The position numbers were made by a program, and so were the translations under genes. This document shows positions 21,518 through 33,170 of a stretch of 64,000 bases of DNA, piece by piece (positions within the stretch are counted from its first letter, which is position 1; each line of letters begins with the position of its first letter). The notes below the pieces were generated by a model. It ran no database searches, was not told the origin of the DNA, and worked only from the letters and a program-made list of their open reading frames with translations. Origin of the DNA: Hyaloraphidium curvatum (lineage: Eukaryota > Monoblepharomycota > Hyaloraphidiomycetes > Hyaloraphidiales > Hyaloraphidiaceae); the NCBI GenBank assembly GCA_025558095.1, contig JAIVFI010000001.1, forward strand, positions 324,501 through 388,500, written 5' to 3'.

Positions 21518-23486
21518 ATGGCCACGCTCGCCGATGTCCAGGCCTACTCCTGGATCCTGCCCGTCGCGGCCCCCATCTCGTTCATCCTTGCCTGGGGCAT
21601 GGGGGCCAACGAGCTGTCCTCCAAGTGGGTCTCCGGCGGGCCCGCACGCGATTCCTCTGACCGGCATGCGCCTCCCCGCACGCGATTCGCCTGTACGGCA
21701 CGCACCTTGGACGCCCACACACGCACGACTCGGCTCCCCCGCAAGCGCAGCTGGGGCAATGTGTTCGGCTCCCGCGTGCTCAAGCTGTACCAGATCGTGC
21801 TCATCGCCGCGGTCTTCGAGTTCATCGGCGCCATCGCCCTGGGCTCCGGCGTCGCCTCCACCATCCGCGGCTCCATCCTCTCGACCTCGAGCTACGCCAA
21901 CGACCCCGAGGTGCTCATGTTCGGCATGCTCTGCGTGCTCATCACCGCCTCGACCTGGATCTTCATCGCCAACACCTTCGGGTTCCCCATCTCGGACTCG
22001 CAGACCACCGGTGCGTGCCCGCCGCGCGCGTCCCGCCGTCCTCGAAGCTGACCCCTCGCCCTCGCAGTGCTGTCCCTCATTGGCGTCGGTCTCGCCACCA
22101 AGGGCTGGGGAGGCATTCGCTGGGACCCGGGCATGGTCAACATCGGCATTGCCTGGGCCGTGTCCCCCCCGGCTGCGGCCATCACCGGCTTCTGCCTCTT
22201 CTTCATCTTCAAGTTCCTCATCCTCAAGCACGACGACGCCGTCAAGCGGGCCAAGATGTTCTTCCCCGTCTTCGTGTTCCTCATCCTCGGCGTCAACTTC
22301 TTCTTCTTCCTCTTCGAGACCCCGCTCATCGAGGACAACCTCCAGCCCTGGATGAAGGCCGTAATCGCCATCAGCGCCGCCCTCTTCTTCACCCTCCTCG
22401 CGCAGTTCACCTACCTGCGCTGGATCTCCAAGAAGATCGACCAGGCCGAGGCCGAGATCGCCCAGATCAAGGCCGAGGAGGCCACCGCCGCCGCCGCCGC
22501 GCCGGCGGACGCCAACAAGCCCGAGATCACCGAGATCGCCGACAAGGAGGCCGCCGGCCCCGCCGACGTCGAGAAGGCCGCCGCCGTCGACGCCGAGAAG
22601 GCGCCCCTCGAGGACAAGTCCCCCGACGGCACCCTGGCGGCCAAGGAGGGAGAGGACGAGCTCAAGGACACCGACTCGGACATCGACGTGGCAGACGTCA
22701 TCGAGATCCGCAAGCTCGACGCCGTCGAGAAGGTCCTCGTCAAGAACCGCTTCACCAAGTTCCTGGTCGACGACGTCTACCACGAGGAGCAGCGCAAGGA
22801 CCGCCACCTCGCCGAGGTCCACCACGCCGCGGACCGCTACCCCGTCGGCGTCGAGCTCATGTTCACCCACCTGCTCATCATTACGGCCTGCTTCAAGTCG
22901 TTCGCCCACGGCGCCAGCGACGTCGCCAACGCGTGGGTTTCGCATGCGGACCCCGTGCACGCGGGCGGTTCTGACCTGCCTCGCTCCTCCCCAGCGCCGG
23001 GCCCCTCTCCGCCATCGTCAACATCCTCGAGGACGGCCGCATCGACCGCAGCAGCACCATTCCCTTCTGGACCATCGCCATGTGCGCCGCCGGTACGCAT
23101 TCACCCTTGCAGCCCCGCATGCAGCCCCTCTGACCCCCCACCCCGCAGGCATGTCGCTCGGCATCCTCACCTACGGCTACAAGCCCCTCACCATGCTCGG
23201 CGTCAGGCTCACCAAGATCTCCCCCGTGCGCGGCGTCTGCATCGACCTCGCCGCCGCGGCCGTCATCATCGCCGCGACCTACCTCCGCATCCCCATCTCG
23301 ACCACGCAGGTCACCGTCTGTGCCATCATGGGCGTCGGCCTGGCCACGGGCATCCGCGAAAAGATCCACTGGGTCAACTTCGGCATCATCGTGCTCGGCT
23401 GGGCCATCACCCTGGTGTTCACGGCCGTGGTGTCGTTCTGCCTGACGTCGTTCGGCGTGCGGTCGCCCTCGATCGTGACGCCGTAA
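21518..23486 (+). CDS. Phosphate permease, PiT family (PHO-4/Pho89-like)
   Basis: Five exons (introns about 21625-21750, 22011-22067, 22933-22994, 23093-23148; total 1668 nt) encode about 555 residues. Both halves carry the PiT signature: after splicing GMGANELSSNWGNVFGSRVL in the N-half and HGASDVANAAGPLSAIV in the C-half, each surrounded by hydrophobic helices. A central hydrophilic Glu/Lys/Ala-rich loop (about 22440-22850) is typical of the family. These proteins import phosphate with Na+ or H+ across the plasma membrane; Pho89 and PHO-4 are induced by phosphate starvation. The first intron, 126 nt, is long for this genome and contains a repeated CGCACGCGATTC word. A degraded piece of a paralogue lies at about 32690-33045. 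Confidence 0.92.
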
Positions 23487-23707
23487 GGGCCGGGCTGGAC
23501 GTTCGAAAAAGGAGGGCGGGGCGGCGGGAGGGGGGAATTTGGGAGTACAGTTGGCTTTATTGGAGAGCGCGGGGACGGGCTTCTTCGGCAAGGAGATTTC
23601 TTTCATGGCTCTGTTAGAACTTGAGATCGATCACCAGTACAGTACCACCTTTTCTCGAACCCGAGCACGACCCCGAGCCCGTGCGTGCCTGCCCGTCCGC
23701 CGTCCGG

Positions 23708-26700
23708 TCACTCCCCCTCCGCAGCGACCATCGCCGCCTCCACCATTAAGCACCCCTCCCACCCCTCCCCCGCCGCCGCCGCCGCCCTCCTCGCCCCGTT
23801 CCTGCCCTCCCCCTCCAGCCCCCTCGCGTTGGCCAGCACCGCCCCTTCCCACGCGCGCACCTCCCCGTCCCCGACGCGCACCCCGCGCACGGCGATCGGC
23901 CATTTCGCGCCGAGCGACTCGGCCAGGGAGGAGAAGACGAGGTCCCACCATTCCCCGTCGGGGCAGGCGAGGGTGCGCGCGAGGAAGAGGGCGAAGGTGC
24001 GGTCGCCGAAGGAGGAGGAGAGGAAGGTGTCAAGGAGCTCGGAGAAGAGCGCGCGGCGGTACTTCAGCGGGGAGGCGTCGGTGAACGCGGGGGCCGAGAG
24101 CAAGGCATGGAGGGCCTCCGACACGGCGGGATCGCGGAACGCGGGTTCGCCCTCGTCGTCCGTGGCGAGGAATGAGCGGAGCACGCCGGCCCGCCTGACG
24201 TCGGGGTCAACGGCCGCCCACCGCACCGAGGTGGTCTCGAGCCGGAGCAGCATGCGCAAGGCCGAAGCCAACCCCGCGGGGTCGCGCGAAAGCAGGTGCG
24301 GAAGCGAAGCGGGCCAGCTCGGGGGCAGCGGCAGCGCGGCGGGGTCGAACGCCGGCACCTCGACCTCGCCGCCCGCCGGCGCATAGGGCAGGAACAGCGC
24401 CGCGCTCGCGCGGGCCAGGAGTGCAAACTCCGTGGGCAGGCACAGCGACGAGACCAGCAGCGCGTCGTCGGGCGACGCCGACAGCGACGCCAGGAGCCAC
24501 TTGTGCGGCCCGGCCCTCGCAAGCCTCCACGCAAGATCGGCAGGCGGGCTGTCCGACCCCGCCAGGGCATGCAGCCCCTCCAGCTCCTCCCTCGCCGCAC
24601 GCAACGCACCCTCCGCGGGCGGCACCCCGGCCCCCAGCCGCGAAAGCAGCTCCCCGTGCGACGCCAGCACCGCCGCCCTCCCCTCGGCCGTCCCATCCCC
24701 GCCCGCCGCCCGCTCGAACCCCGCCCGCACCGCCCCCGGCAGCCCCGGCCTCCTCCCCGCCGCCTCCCTCCCCCCGCCCCACGCATCCGCGCACGCAGCC
24801 AGGCACGCCGCCGCGCACGCCCCCGCCTGCTCCCCCGCGCCGGGAACCCCCTCCAGCGCCGCCGAAGCGAAGCCGACCGCGGCCTTGGCGCCCTCCTCCC
24901 CCGCCGCCGCCAGGCGGCACGCGAGCCTGAACGCCGCCGCGGCGCACCCCGCGCGGGAGACGAGGGGGGCGAGGAAGGCGCCGCTGCCGAGGAGGGAGGA
25001 GAGCTTGCCGCGCCACGCGGGGTCCATGTTCGCGCAGGCCTCGGAGAGGAGGAGGAGGGCCTGCGCAGCGGTGGCGGGGGGAAGGAGGGGTGCGGAGGAG
25101 AGGAGGGTGAGGAGGGCGTCGCATAGTTGGGGGGTGAGGTCGAGGGAGGGGAGGGCGGCGCGGAGGATGCGCAGGGCGGGGGCGGAGGCTGCGGGGTGTT
25201 GGAGCAGGGAGAGCAGGGAGGGCACGAGCTCCGCTGCAAACTGCGGCACGCGCCGGACGAGCACCGCCAGCGTGCGCATGGCATCCAAGTCTGGGTCGTG
25301 GGGGTCGAGGGCGCGGGAAAAGGCGCGGTGCAGGTGCGGGATGTTGGGGCGTTCCAAGAGGGCCGACAAAATGTCAGAGGGGTCGTCGGGGGGGAGGAAC
25401 GCCTCGGCGAGCCAGGTCCGAGCGTCGGCGGGCTCTTCGGCGGCAAAGCACGAGGCAAACAGCCGGGACTGCGCGGGGGAGGTGGGCACCCCGACGGCGT
25501 CGACCACGGGCATCGCGAGCACGAGCGCGTCCCATTCCTCCTCGCGGTCGTGCGGCACCGCCAGCGCCGATATGAGGGAGAGCGCTGTGGAAGAGACAGA
25601 GAGGTTGGCGCTGGCGGCCGCGAGGGCTGCCGACGCCGGGACGCCGGCGGCGGCGAGGGCCGCGCCGGAAGAGGGGGAGCGGAGGGCGATGGCGGCCAGC
25701 GTGCGGAGGGCCATCGAGCGCTGGCAAAGAAGAATGGTCCGTTGGTCAGGTGCTTCTGGTCCAAGTGCGGGTGCAGGCCTACCTGGGCGGGGAAAGAGCT
25801 GCGAGCGAGGTGCGCGAGGTCAGCCAAAGACAGCCCATCGCCTTCCTCGGCGTGGTGGTGCGGCCCGACGTGCACGTGCGCGGAAACAGGCTCGCGTGCC
25901 GCGGCAACCAGGGCGCCGGAAAGGTCGTAGCGGGTTCCGTCGGGGTGTTTCGGGCCCGAGGCACTGGAAGGCCGAGGCTCACGTGTCCGCTCCGGCCCGC
26001 CAGCGGGCGTCTCCGTCGAGTCCGTCTCGGCAAACCGGACCGACTTGCCGCCCTGTCCACCCTGTCCATCCTGCGGGCCGCCTGTGCCCCCATACCGGGC
26101 CTCGGCGCGCCGCCTCAGCGCCTCGAGCACCCGCGGGTCCAGCGCGCCGACCTCTGCCGCGGCCTCCTGCAGCTCCTCCCTCGACATCTCCGCGAGCCGC
26201 GCTAGGCTGTCGGCGTGCACCTCGTCCAGCGCGGGGGCCGAGGCGGCGGGCGGGCGGGCACGGAAGTAGCCCACGATATCGTCCGTGGGTGGAGGGGCGA
26301 CGGGGGAGGGAGCGGGTTGGCCGTGGGGCGGCCCCGCCGGCGTCCCGGCCGTCCCACCCCTCTTCTCGGCCATCCTCTGCTTGAACGACTTGACGGAGCG
26401 GTGCGCGGCCTGCGGGAAGCCCTTCTGCGCGGGCGCAGGCGGAGTCGGCCTGTGTGGCGGCCCCGCGCCCCCGCCGCGCTCGACCACGTCGCCGACGAGG
26501 CCCGCGCCGAGATCCACGACCTTTGGTTGCTCGTTTGGCGCGCCCCCGGTGTCCCGCTCCGCACGGTCCGCCGTCCGCACTTCCGCGGCGGTGCGGCCGC
26601 CCGACGCGAAAAACTCGCGCTGGAGAGCGGCGAGCTCCGCGTCGGACGCGTCGCCGTCGAACTCGTCGAAGGCATCGTCCGCCGCCCCGGGCAGCCCCGC

Positions 26701-26724
26701 CGGCCGCCGCGTGCCCGGGTGCAT
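23708..26724 (-). CDS. RNA polymerase II-associated protein 1 homologue (RPAP1/Rba50)
   Basis: Two exons (26724-25783, 25720-23708) encode about 984 residues. The N-terminal region has the RPAP1-N pattern DAELAALQREFF, then SLARLAEMSREELQEAAAEV and LDPRVLEALRRRAE. Next comes the RPAP1-C entry motif RYDLSGALV, a His-rich VGPHHHAEEG and LADLAHLARSSFPAQRSMALR across the intron. The rest is a long Ala/Leu-rich helical-repeat region. RPAP1/Rba50 helps assemble RNA polymerase II in the cytoplasm and acts with the Npa3/GPN GTPases for nuclear import. I chose the Met at 26724 because it directly precedes the conserved block; an in-frame Met at 26913 exists. The gene converges with the phosphate permease across about 220 bases. 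Confidence 0.85.
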
Positions 26725-26982
26725 CGTGTGCTCCTCCCCGTCCTTTGTTGACCAATGTTTGGGCCCGCCGTCACGGAAACGCCAGAGCTTCAAGTCGAAC
26801 TCGGGCGCGACCTTCCACCGGCCCGAAGCAGGAGATGATCGGGTCGGCAGGGTTTCCTCATCAGAGGGACTGCCGCGGTCGAACTGGAGAATTCGTAGGT
26901 ACGCGGAACACATATCTAGGAGAAACAGCTATCCTTTTCCAGTTCCCCAGTTATTCGTTGTGTGGCTTGTCCGCGGGTAACG

Positions 26983-28311
26983 CTAGTCATCCACGGTTAC
27001 TTTGCCAGAGCCCTTGCACCGTACGCAACCCCGCATTTCTGATGAGCAAAGTCCAGCAACGCACCAGATAGGAGCCGCCACGGGGGAAAGGAGGGTTAGC
27101 AGAGAAGCACCCACACAGTTGTAGGAGCATGCGTCGTTTACAAAGCACACAAAGGACTCGCATCCAGTGCTGTACTTTCCCTTGCCACCACAATCGGGGC
27201 ATGTTCGGTACTCGGCATCAGATGCAGCCTGCTGTCCCGGTGTCTCCCTTGTCCCGCTGCCGGGTGTTTGCATCTCGATGTTGGCCCTTTTGTCGTACGT
27301 TGATCCAGCACTCCGAAGCTCGGCTCCGAGCTCGCGGGGAAAGCTTTTCACTACGGTGGCAAAGTCCGGGCGCTGGTTGGGATCCTGTTTCCAGCAGTCT
27401 TGCACCAGCTTCCACAGCTTATCAGGCACGTTGCTGGGCCGATCGGGTCGCTGACCGTTCAGCACCCGGTGCTTGACCTACACCACGCATGTTCGGCGAC
27501 GACGAAACAGCGGCCGAGCAAAGAACGTCCACGACTGTTAGCGGGAGTCAAGTGCCATAAGGGATGATCACCCACCGCATCGTTGCTGCCCACGTCCATG
27601 AACGGGAACCCGCCTTCGCTGAGCACCTCGTAGCAGGTCATTGCGTACGCATACACGTCCGCCGGTTTCTGCAGCCCCGTCTCGAACAGCTCCGGTGCCA
27701 TCCATCGCACTGTGCCTACGCCTTGGCCGGCCTTGGTGGTGACGGCCGTCGTGCGGGCCCGCAGCTGGGCGAGACCAAAGTCGGCGATCTTGGGGATCCC
27801 GCGGTGAACGAGTACGTTGTACGATTTCAGGTCCCCGTGGAAGACGTTCTTGCCGTGCAGGAAGTTCATCCCCACCGCGACCCCGTAGAGGCACGTGATC
27901 CCGAGCGCCTGGTCCCAGTTCTTGGCGTCCAGGTAGTCGTTCAGGTTTCCGCCGTCGGCCAGCTGCGCAAGGAGCATGGGGGGCTCGTAGCAGTAACCGA
28001 GCAGCGGCATTACTGCGGTCGCGGGGGATCAGGCAGCTCTCGGCCGCACGCGCCACGTTCCACTCACTGTTCTCGTGGGCCGGCAGGCTCCGCCACACGG
28101 CAAGCTCCTTTTCGAACACGGCCTTGAGCTGGTTCGACAGTCGCGCGACGTGGAGCTTCTTGACTGCCACAGTGTCGGTGCCATTGTAGGTCCCGACGTA
28201 GACGACGCCGTAGCCGCCCTCGCCGATCTGCTTGCCTAGAGAGACTTGGGACTCCTTGAACAGGAAGAGGTCGGTGTCGGAAGGCATTGTTGCTGTGCAG
28301 ACGGTGCACAA
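26983..28311 (-). CDS. TKL-like protein kinase with C-terminal DnaJ-type cysteine repeats
   Basis: Three exons (28311-28068, 28012-27576, 27477-26983) total 1176 nt and encode about 391 residues; Met at 28287 is an equally good start. The kinase domain is complete: GEGGYGVVY glycine loop, VAVKKL lysine, FHGDLKSYNVLV catalytic loop (HGD in place of HRD, with DLK...N kept), DFGLAQL and RWMAPELF. The type resembles TKL/RAF-like kinases. The tail is unusual: TCPDCGGKGKYSTGC, then a hydrophobic stretch LLTLLSPVAAPIWCVAGL, then CVRCKGSGK. The two CxxCxGxG motifs are those of the DnaJ zinc-finger domain, here separated by a possible membrane segment. The gene lies directly downstream of the multi-domain kinase gene on the same strand. 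Confidence 0.82.
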
Positions 28312-28315
28312 CGAA

Positions 28316-28377
28316 GTCAGTCAAGAGCGGTGAGCGTTGAACGTGACTGACTTCTTTTTTTTCTGTGACTGACTGAC
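28316..28377. repeat. GACT tandem words upstream of the TKL kinase gene
   Basis: Within the 200-base promoter of the minus-strand kinase gene there are three GACT/AGTC clusters, at about 28316-28323, 28343-28351 and 28365-28377, embedded in a T-rich stretch. A similar run of four units lies at about 32615-32630, directly upstream of the neighbouring kinase gene. Confidence 0.5.
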
Positions 28378-28520
28378 TTTTTCATCCGGTCTCTGTGGCA
28401 ACTGGAAAGCGTTTCATCCATTTTATCAACCATCTTTCTGATCCGTAAACGAAAACGATAAGCAGCACAACGATGTAACAACTGATGCTGAACTCCGTTA
28501 CCGAACGGCTTCACGCAACC

Positions 28521-31500
28521 TTACGCGGCCGACAGCCGGACCAGCTCCCTGGCAATGTCGGCCATCACCGGCCGGTCCGCAGGCTCCTCCGCCCAGCACG
28601 ATTCGACGAGGGCCCAGACGCCGCTCGAAACGCCGCCGGGGCAAGCGGGCCGCTTCCCGCCGAAGATGGCCTTCATAACCTGATATCGTCCGTCAAGGAA
28701 CGTGCGAGACTACCGACAAGAAGCCGACTTACCGCCGCCGGGGAGGTCAAGTCCGAGTACGGGTCGTGCCCGCCCGACAGGACCTGGTAGCACATCATCC
28801 CGAACGTCCACACGTCCGCCTGCCTGCCCATCGGAGCGTGGTCGAAGAACTCGGGAGGTGCGAAGCGTACAGTAGCACCTTGCAGGCCTCGGTATTGGTA
28901 CTCCTTGTTCCCGTGGCTGTCCTCAATCCGGGTGCGGATCTTGGAGATGCCAAAGTCGGCGATTCTCCCCACAGGGTTGCCCGAGGCGTCAAGCGCGACG
29001 AGCACGTTGTCCGCCTTGAGATCCGAATGCACGATCCCGAGGGAGTGCAGGAGGGCGATCCCGGTCGCGGCGTGCGCCAGCATGCGGATAGAGAGGGGCT
29101 TCGGCCAGCCCTTTGCGGCAAGGAACGACTTGAGACTGCCGCCGTTGCACAGTTCCGTTACCAGGAAGGTGGGAGCGGTCCTGTATGCGAGCAAGTGGAC
29201 GACTGGAAAGCCCGGGTCAGCGGGAGCGTGCCGATCTCTGGCGTCCACCAACGATTGTCGTGCCGTGGGACGTCGATCCACATCTTGAGCTCGGCTTCGA
29301 ACATGGCTTTGGCGTCCTGCTCATCGAGCGACGCGTGCAGCAGCTTTACGGCGACGTCTGCCCCGCGGAAACGGCCGCGGAAGACCTCGCCGAAGCCGCC
29401 CCTGCCCAGCAGCCGGTCCCTGAATATCTGCACGTCGCCTTCTTCTGCCCACACTGCTTTCATCGGAGCCGCAGGCTGATCGATGGCCCGCTTGAATGCC
29501 ATCGCGACAGAGGCCATGGTCGGGCGGCCATTGGGGTCCTCGGCCCAGCACGAGAGAACCACGTTCCACACGGCATCCGGGACGCCTGCAGGGCGCGAAG
29601 GGCGCTCGCCCTTGAAGATCGCCTTCATGATCTGTGTCCATCTGCGTTAGACTGACCCGCGGCGAAAGTGGACACAATTACCGCGGAGGCCGAGCTGAGC
29701 TGATCGTAAGGATCCTTGCCCCGGGAGAGGACCTGGTAGCACATCATCCCGAACGTCCACACGTCGGACGGCTTGCGGAGCGGCTCGTCGTCAAAGAACT
29801 CGGGGGGAGCGTACCGGACCGTCGCGCCGGCGAGCCCGTGGTACTGGTAAGCCTTGCCACCCCTGCTGTCCTCGATCCGCGTCCGGACCTTGGCCAGGCC
29901 AAAGTCGGCGATCTTGGCCACAGGCCTCGACCCGCCGTCTTCGACGAGGACGTTCTCGGCCTTGAGGTCGGAATGGATCACGCCCTTGGAATGGAGAAAT
30001 GTCACCCCGACCGCGGCTTCGGCGAGGAGGTGCAGCGCGAGGGCGGGTTCCCAGTTCCTGCCGGCCAGGAAGCTCTTCATACTGCCCCCGTGGTAAAGCT
30101 TGGTGATCAGGAGCGTCGGTGCCGTGCGGTACCCGAGGAGCGGGACGACTGCGGGAAGACCGATCAGCGAGGGGAACGGAGATGAGTGGCTTTCCCACCA
30201 TTCTCGTGGGCGGGCAGGTCCGCCCACACCTTGACCTCTGCTTCAAGGAGCGCATTCGCCTCGTCCGTGCTGTACGAGTCCAGGGCCACCTTGACGGCCA
30301 CGTCCGTGAGCCCGAGGTACTTTCCGCGGTACACGGCGCCGAAGCCGCCTTTTCCAAGGCATGCCGAGCGTTCGTATGCCACGTCGGCCTCGTCCACCCA
30401 ATAGGACGTCTTCGAGCGGGCAGGGGCGGGCTTGGCATCGCCGCCGCCGCCGACGATCGTGACGTCGGATGCGGAGGACTGCGCCCGCGACCTCGGCCTC
30501 CCCGGAACCGCCGGCGCGAGCTTGCCCGGCTGCGCCATGTCGAGGTCCTTGAAGAGCTGCTCGGCAGTCTGCCACGCGGCGCGCCTCGACCTCGCGGCCT
30601 CGATCGCGCGCACGATGTCGTGGTGGCCCTGGCTCCGGGCGATGTCGATCCCCGTCTGGCCGTCCGAAAGCACCGTATCGAAGTCAACCCGCCGATTATC
30701 CAGGAGCACCTGCGCCACCGCGAGATGCCCGTTCGAGCATGCGAAGTGGAATGCCGTGTAGGCGCCCTTGATCTTTGCGTTGACGTCCACCTTCGGGTCC
30801 GCGACGAGGAGCCCGACCACCGCAGAGTGCCCCACGGCGCAGGCGATGTGCAGAGCGGTGAGTTCCCTGGGGTTCTTCGCGTTGCGGTCCACCCGCGGAT
30901 CGGCAAGGAGAAGCCTCACCACCCCTTCGTGGCCCTTGCGGCAAGCATGGTGGAGGCCCGTCCAGCCATCGTCGTCCTTTGCATTCACGTCCAATCCGGC
31001 CTGCCGCGTGAGCAGGCCTTCGACAGCTCCGGCGTCGCCCTCGCGGCACGAATAGAAGAACAACGCGACGAGGACGTCGGCCGGAACGGCGGCATCCGCG
31101 GCGGGGGTTTGGGTTGCGGCGGCCGGGTAGTCCAGCTGCTTGCCCCCGACAGCGGTAAGCGCCTGCACCCAGAGCTCGCGCTTCTCCATCCATCCCTCCA
31201 CTTGGCACCGGCTGCGGATGTGCTGCTCGACGGCCAGCAGGCACGTGGCCGCGCGGCCGAGGTCGAATGGCGAGGCGGCCAGCTCTCTCTTCCAGTGCTC
31301 GCGGCGGCCACCAGAAAGCCAAGAATCCTGCTGGGCTTCGCTCTTGATGGCGCGCTCGTAGGTGCGGAGGACGTCTCGGAATCCCTCCAGGTTCGAAGGC
31401 TTGTTGAGCGAGACGTCGCCCAGGTGCTTCGACTGCAGGTTGTCGTGCATGACGCGCAGCGCCTTCCACACGATGGCGAGATCGTCGTCGGAACCCGCCG

Positions 31501-32575
31501 CGGCGGACCCCTGCGCCCCGCGATCCGGGTAATCCAGCTCCTTTCCCCCGGCGCGCATGAGCGCGAGTACCCATGGCTTGCGCTTCTCCATCCATCCTTC
31601 GAGTTGGCACGAGCTGCGGATGTGTTGCTCGACGGCGAGCAGGCAGCTGGCCGCGTGCTCGAGGCTGGACGACGGGCCGCGCATCTCCTTCTCCCAAGTG
31701 TCGCGGCGGCCGCCCGACAACCAGGTCCCGTTCTGGGCTCCGCCCTTGATAGTGCGCTCGTACCTGAAGAGCACGTTGTAGAATCCTTCCAGGTCCTTCG
31801 GCCTGGTCGGCGGCAGCTCGCCCTGGTACTTGGATTCCAGGCTGTCGTGCAGCACCCCCAGGCTCGTCCAGAGGAGCTCGAGGCCGTCCGCCTCCTCCAC
31901 CTCGGGATCCGCGCACACGACAAGGTCGTAGCAGCCCTCAGCGCCCCAGCGGTAGTTGTTTTCCTGCCCGTAGTCCCAACGCACGGATACGACGCCGCTG
32001 CCCTGCTTCGCCTCAGTCACCTTGCCCGCACGCCCTCCGTCTTGATCGCCCCACTTCCAGTCCTTGCCGCGGCGCACGCGCAGGCCGACCATCTGCTCGC
32101 ATGACGGACGGGCCGCTGTCACGATCAGGTCCCAGCGGCCTTGGGCGCCCCAGCGGTAGATGTTCGACCGGCCGGCGTCCCAGCGCACGGCGACCCAGCC
32201 CGGGTCCTTGTCCAGCGCAACCACGCATCCCTCCTTGCCCGCGCCGCCGTCCTGCTCGCCCCACTTCCAGTCGCGCCCGCGGCGCACGCGCACGCCGACC
32301 ATCTTGTCCCACGGCGTGTCCCCCGCGGGTGCGCCTGCCGCGGCCGGCACGGGCTCGAGGTCGAAGCAGCCGCCGGCGCCCCAGCGGTACGCCCCGGACC
32401 CGCCGGCGTCCCACTTGACCGACAGCCACCCGTCGGTGCCGTGCACCGCCGCCACGGTGCCCTCCCGCCCCGCGCCGCCGTCCTCATCGCCCCGCTGCCA
32501 GTCGCCCCCGCGCCGCACGCGCCGGCCGACCATCGCCGCGCGCGGAGGCTTCGGAGAGAGGGGCGGCGGCGGCAT
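28521..32575 (-). CDS. MIB/HERC2 x3 - helical repeat x2 - ankyrin - double TKL kinase protein
   Basis: Five exons (32575-30199, 30148-29682, 29631-29253, 29202-28733, 28679-28521), with introns of 50, 50, 50 and 53 nt and perfect phases, encode 1283 residues. Domains in order: three MIB/HERC2 domains (about residues 15-240; each with RVRRGxDWKWG and YRWGA, typical of mind-bomb/HERC2); two copies of a helical unit of about 150 residues (about 245-510; SGGRRxxWxxE, LLAVEQHIRS, GWMEKR), faintly like the WHIM3/WSD helix; four or five ankyrin repeats (about 520-690; GWTGLHHACRKGH, LTALHIACAVGH); then two tandem protein kinases. Kinase 1 has GKGGFG, VAVKV, IHSDLKAENVLV, DFGLAKV and a PPE; kinase 2 has GRGGFG, VAVKLL, VHSDLKADNVLV, DFGISKI and PPE. 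Both carry HSD in place of HRD and a shared insert (IRTRIEDS/VRTRIEDS). Catalysis looks possible but is unproven. The role is unknown; a scaffold-type signalling protein is likely. Confidence 0.85.
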
Positions 32576-32614
32576 CGCGGGGCAAGTTCAGGGGGATGAA
32601 CGGGGGGCGGGTGG

Positions 32615-32630
32615 CTGACTGACTGACTGC
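32615..32630. repeat. GACT tandem run upstream of the multi-domain kinase gene
   Basis: Four consecutive GACT-type units lie about 40 bases before the start codon of the minus-strand gene at 32575, echoing the clusters before the other kinase gene. It could be a shared promoter element or a simple repeat. Confidence 0.45.
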
Positions 32631-32689
32631 CTGACCGAACGGGTCGCACCCGTCCCCCACGAGCACTCAAGTGTTCGCTGATACGCCCG

Positions 32690-33045
32690 GACGCCTGCCT
32701 CGTCGATCTTCTTGGACATCCAGCGCAGGTAGGTGAACTGCGCGATGACGGTGGCGATAAGGGCGCGCCGATGGCGATGACGGCCTTCATTCAGGGCTGG
32801 AGGTTGTCCTCAATGAGCGAAATCTCGAAGAGGAAGTAGAAGAAGTTGACGCCGAGGATGAAACAAGAAGAGGGGAAGAACATCTTGGCCAGCTTGACGG
32901 CGTTGTCGTGCTTGAGGATGAGGAACTTGAAGATCAAGAAGAGGCAGAAGCCGGTGAGACGGTCCCAAAGGATGCCTCCCCAGCCCTCGGTCCCTGGCCG
33001 ACGCCGATGAGCGACAACACCGGGATTGTCCTCGGTTGATTGGTC
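32690..33045 (-). pseudogene. Fragment of a PiT phosphate permease gene
   Basis: The minus strand encodes FLIFKFLILKHDNAVKLAKM, then CFILGVNFFYFLFE and LIEDNLQP, almost the same as the middle of the intact permease (exon 3 of 21518-23486). It begins close to that exon's 5' border with LSLIGVG. Relative to the intact gene it lacks the MVNIGIAWAV segment, contains frame changes, and has a stop after LQP, although MKAVIAI follows it. No other permease exons are near. This is a truncated, dead copy. Confidence 0.85.
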
Positions 33046-33170
33046 GTTGGGACTTGCGTCACGGAAACGGCAACAAGCTTGATCCGGAGCCACGTCATCG
33101 TTTTCCAAGGACCTCTGAAGCACAGCAAACCGTGCCAACTCATTTCATCGTCGTCGTCGCATCACTTGCG

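Noticed and set aside
24064-26913. 949-codon minus-strand ORF as the full RPAP1 product
   Set aside because: It reads through the 62-nt intron at 25721-25782 into the wrong frame; the spliced path joins to the long C-terminal exon in the frame of 23708-25720.
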